Shown here: piece after piece, positions 62,547-64,000 of the stretch
Layout of the letters: every line of letters begins with the position of its first letter
Numbering within the stretch: position 1 is the stretch's first letter
The notes under the pieces: model-generated
Database searches by the model: none
Seen by the model: only the letters and a program-made list of their open reading frames with translations
Told to the model about the DNA's origin: nothing
Assembly: GCA_019638455.1 (NCBI GenBank)
Contig: JAHBTU010000006.1
Span: 109,269-173,268, forward strand
Direction of reading: 5' to 3'
DNA: 64,000 nucleotides
Source of the DNA: Saprospiraceae bacterium
Lineage (GTDB): Bacteria; Bacteroidota; Bacteroidia; Chitinophagales; Saprospiraceae
Program-made: the position numbers and the translations under genes

Positions 62547-63692
62547 CTATAAGGTGCCTCGCAGCGCCTGCTCGCGTTCGATGGCCTCGAACAGGGCTTT
62601 GAAGTTTCCTTTGCCAAAAGATTTGGCCCCTTTGCGCTGGATAATCTCGAAGAACACCGTTGGGCGGTCTTGGATGGGCTTGGTGAAAATCTGGAGCAGA
62701 TAGCCGTCCTCGTCGCGGTCAACGAGGATATTGAGGCGCTTGAGGTCTTCGATATTCTCGTCAATGTGGCCCACCCGGTCAAGGACATCCTCGTAGTAGT
62801 TTTCGGGCACATAGAGAAAGTCCACGCCATTGGCACGCAACTGCCCCACCGTATCCAAGATATTGTCGGTTGCGACCGCAATATGTTGCACGCCCGCGCC
62901 TTTGTAAAAATCAAGATACTCCTCTATCTGGCTCTTTTTCAACCCCTTGGCTGGCTCGTTGATGGGAAATTTGATGTAGCCGTTGCCATTGCTCACCACT
63001 TTCGACATAAGGGCCGTGTATTCCGTGGAGATGTCCTTGTCGTCGAAGGTGATGAGGAGCTTGAAGCCCATCACGTCTTGATAGAACTTAACCCACTTGT
63101 TCATGCCGCCCAGCTCGACGTTGCCCACACAATGGTCCACATATTTGAGGCCGACTGACTTAGCGGGGTAGGCGCTCTTTCGCGGCTCGTAGCCGGGCAT
63201 GAACACGCCTTTGTAATGGCTGCGCTCCACCAAGGTATGAATGGTGTCGCCGTAGGTCTTGATGGCAGCCAACACAACCTCGCCATGTTCGTCGCGCAAG
63301 GTTTTGGGCGGAAAAGCCGACTCGGCGCCGCGCTTCAAGGCGGTGTAGTAGGCACTTTCGGCATCGTCCACCCAAAGCGCCAGCACTTTCACGCCATCGC
63401 CGTGGAGTGCCACATGGCGAGCGATTTCGGAGTCGGGCTGCAAAGAAGCGGTGAGCACGATGCGAATTTTATTTTGCTGCAACACATAACTCACGCGGTC
63501 GCGCACCCCCGTCTCTGGGCCGCAATAGGCGATAAGTTCAAAGCCAAGCGCGGCCTGATAATACATGGCGCTCTGCTTTGCGTTGCCAACATATAATTCG
63601 AGGTGGTCGGTGCCATTTATGGGGAATGTATCGGTGGCCAACTTGGCCGCTGAAGCCTCTGTGGAGGCGGGAGCTTTGGTCAGGACTTCCAT
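62547..63692 (-). CDS. hppD: 4-hydroxyphenylpyruvate dioxygenase
   Basis: The start at 63,692 (M-E-V-L-T-K-A-P) gives 381 residues, a normal length. The enzyme converts 4-hydroxyphenylpyruvate to homogentisate with oxygen in tyrosine breakdown. The iron ligands are in the C-terminal glyoxalase-like domain: His in Y-V-D-H-C-V-G-N near residue 190, His in G-V-Q-H-I-A-V near 270 and Glu in V-F-F-E-I-I-Q-R near 350. The N-terminal domain (D-H-L-E-L-Y-V-G-N-A-K-Q) lacks the metal set, as expected. No other tyrosine-degradation gene is in the window. A -7 box lies 28 nt upstream. Confidence 0.97.
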   Translation of the reverse strand: MEVLTKAPASTEASAAKLATDTFPINGTDHLELYVGNAKQSAMYYQAALGFELIAYCGPETGVRDRVSYVLQQNKIRIVLTASLQPDSEIARHVALHGDGVKVLALWVDDAESAYYTALKRGAESAFPPKTLRDEHGEVVLAAIKTYGDTIHTLVERSHYKGVFMPGYEPRKSAYPAKSVGLKYVDHCVGNVELGGMNKWVKFYQDVMGFKLLITFDDKDISTEYTALMSKVVSNGNGYIKFPINEPAKGLKKSQIEEYLDFYKGAGVQHIAVATDNILDTVGQLRANGVDFLYVPENYYEDVLDRVGHIDENIEDLKRLNILVDRDEDGYLLQIFTKPIQDRPTVFFEIIQRKGAKSFGKGNFKALFEAIEREQALRGTL

Positions 63693-63719
63693 GTGCGATT
63701 CTTTTTTGTTTTTATCGGG

Positions 63720-63727
63720 CAAAGGTA
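63720..63727 (-). promoter_or_regulatory. -7 box of hppD
   Basis: The minus strand reads TACCTTTG, a full match to the Bacteroidota consensus TAnnTTTG, 27 nt before the ATG. Upstream of it lies a tandem 10-bp array. Confidence 0.65.
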
Positions 63728-63792
63728 AAATTTGTTGGTGAAAGGCGTTCGCTGCAACTGCTTGCTTTGACAACTCTTGCCGCGTCTGGCGA

Positions 63793-63932
63793 ATGACCCT
63801 CAATGACCCCCAATAACCCTCAATAACCCCTAATGACCCATAATTACCCTCTTAATGACCCCCAATAACCCCTAATGACCCCTCAATGACCCTCAATGAC
63901 CCCTAATGACCCTTAATTACCCCCAATAACCC
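63793..63932. repeat. Degenerate 10-bp tandem array (AATGACCCCT)
   Basis: About 14 units of 10-12 bp vary around A-A-T-(G/A/T)-A-C-C-C-(C/T)-(C/T), from 63,793 to about 63,932. It lies between the hppD promoter and the end of the next gene, and covers that gene's stop codon. Confidence 0.8.
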
Positions 63933-64000
63933 TCACCAGCCTGCCCGCGCCCACCGCCTTGCCACTCCCGTCGCGCAAGACCACCGCGTACGCCCCCGCG
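63913..64000 (-). CDS. C-terminal end of a probable secreted protein (partial)
   Basis: On the minus strand a frame entering from the right edge reads A-G-A-Y-A-V-V-L-R-D-G-S-G-K-A-V-G-A-G-R-L-V-R-V-I-G-G-N and stops with TAA at 63,915-63,913. The pattern G-x-Y-x-V-x-L followed by a turn and a Lys/Arg-flanked strand at the very end is that of the type A T9SS sorting domain tail. Only 28 residues are visible, so the parent protein is unknown and the call is tentative. Confidence 0.45.
   Translation of the reverse strand, partial: AGAYAVVLRDGSGKAVGAGRLVRVIGGN

Overview
The window is chromosomal DNA from a member of the Bacteroidota, most likely a Saprospiria-like or similar free-living gliding or predatory-type lineage; the genus cannot be fixed from the sequence alone. 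The evidence is a SusC/SusD pair, two kinds of type IX secretion (T9SS) C-terminal sorting domain, the DUF1501/DUF1800 pair, promoters of the Bacteroidota type (-7 box TAnnTTTG), and few recognisable Shine-Dalgarno sequences. Base composition looks moderate (about half G+C), with AT-rich gaps.

Positions 1-16,103 (minus strand) hold the core information-processing cluster. In transcription order it runs tRNA-Thr(UGU), tRNA-Tyr, tRNA-Gly, tRNA-Thr(GGU), tuf, tRNA-Trp, secE, nusG, rplK, rplA, rplJ, rplL, rpoB, an FkbM-type methyltransferase, rpoC, then a separate DEAD-box helicase gene cut by the window edge. A good promoter lies before the first tRNA and a good intrinsic terminator follows rpoC. 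The methyltransferase between rpoB and rpoC is unusual and is flanked by a 10-bp direct repeat. Most gaps in this cluster hold long imperfect hairpins, each built from its own short word.

Positions 16,238-31,711 are mostly envelope and secretion genes: a small O-methyltransferase, a 2,159-residue PKD/SprB-repeat surface protein with a type B T9SS tail, a convergent DUF1501 and DUF1800 pair, and a SusC-SusD operon with a well-formed promoter. Positions 31,804-37,539 hold a sugar-nucleotidyltransferase, a long-chain acyl-CoA synthetase, a TPR protein with a long structured leader, and two small membrane-anchored proteins I do not recognise.

Positions 37,708-49,755 hold a very large lipoprotein fusing ThuA, sugar dehydrogenase, PKD, cytochrome c and a carbohydrate-binding-like tail; then lptB, a YqeY-like protein, a conserved protein of unknown role, a sugar MFS transporter, a polyprenyl synthase, a lipoprotein lipase and a GH140-like hydrolase. 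Two copies of a ~147-bp palindromic element with inverted ends (44,138 and 50,156), plus a miniature derivative at 50,046, lie here.

Positions 50,548-64,000 hold a small stand-alone HD hydrolase, a glycogen-type pair (GH57/DUF3536 protein and alpha-glucan phosphorylase), a MacB/FtsX-type ABC permease, a GT39-like membrane glycosyltransferase, a subtilisin-like protease, 4-hydroxyphenylpyruvate dioxygenase, a 10-bp-unit tandem array, and the C-terminal end of another probable secreted protein at the right edge. Taken together the accessory genes point to polysaccharide uptake and storage, secreted surface proteins and envelope maintenance. I saw no CRISPR array, rRNA, prophage, intact insertion sequence or recognised defence system.
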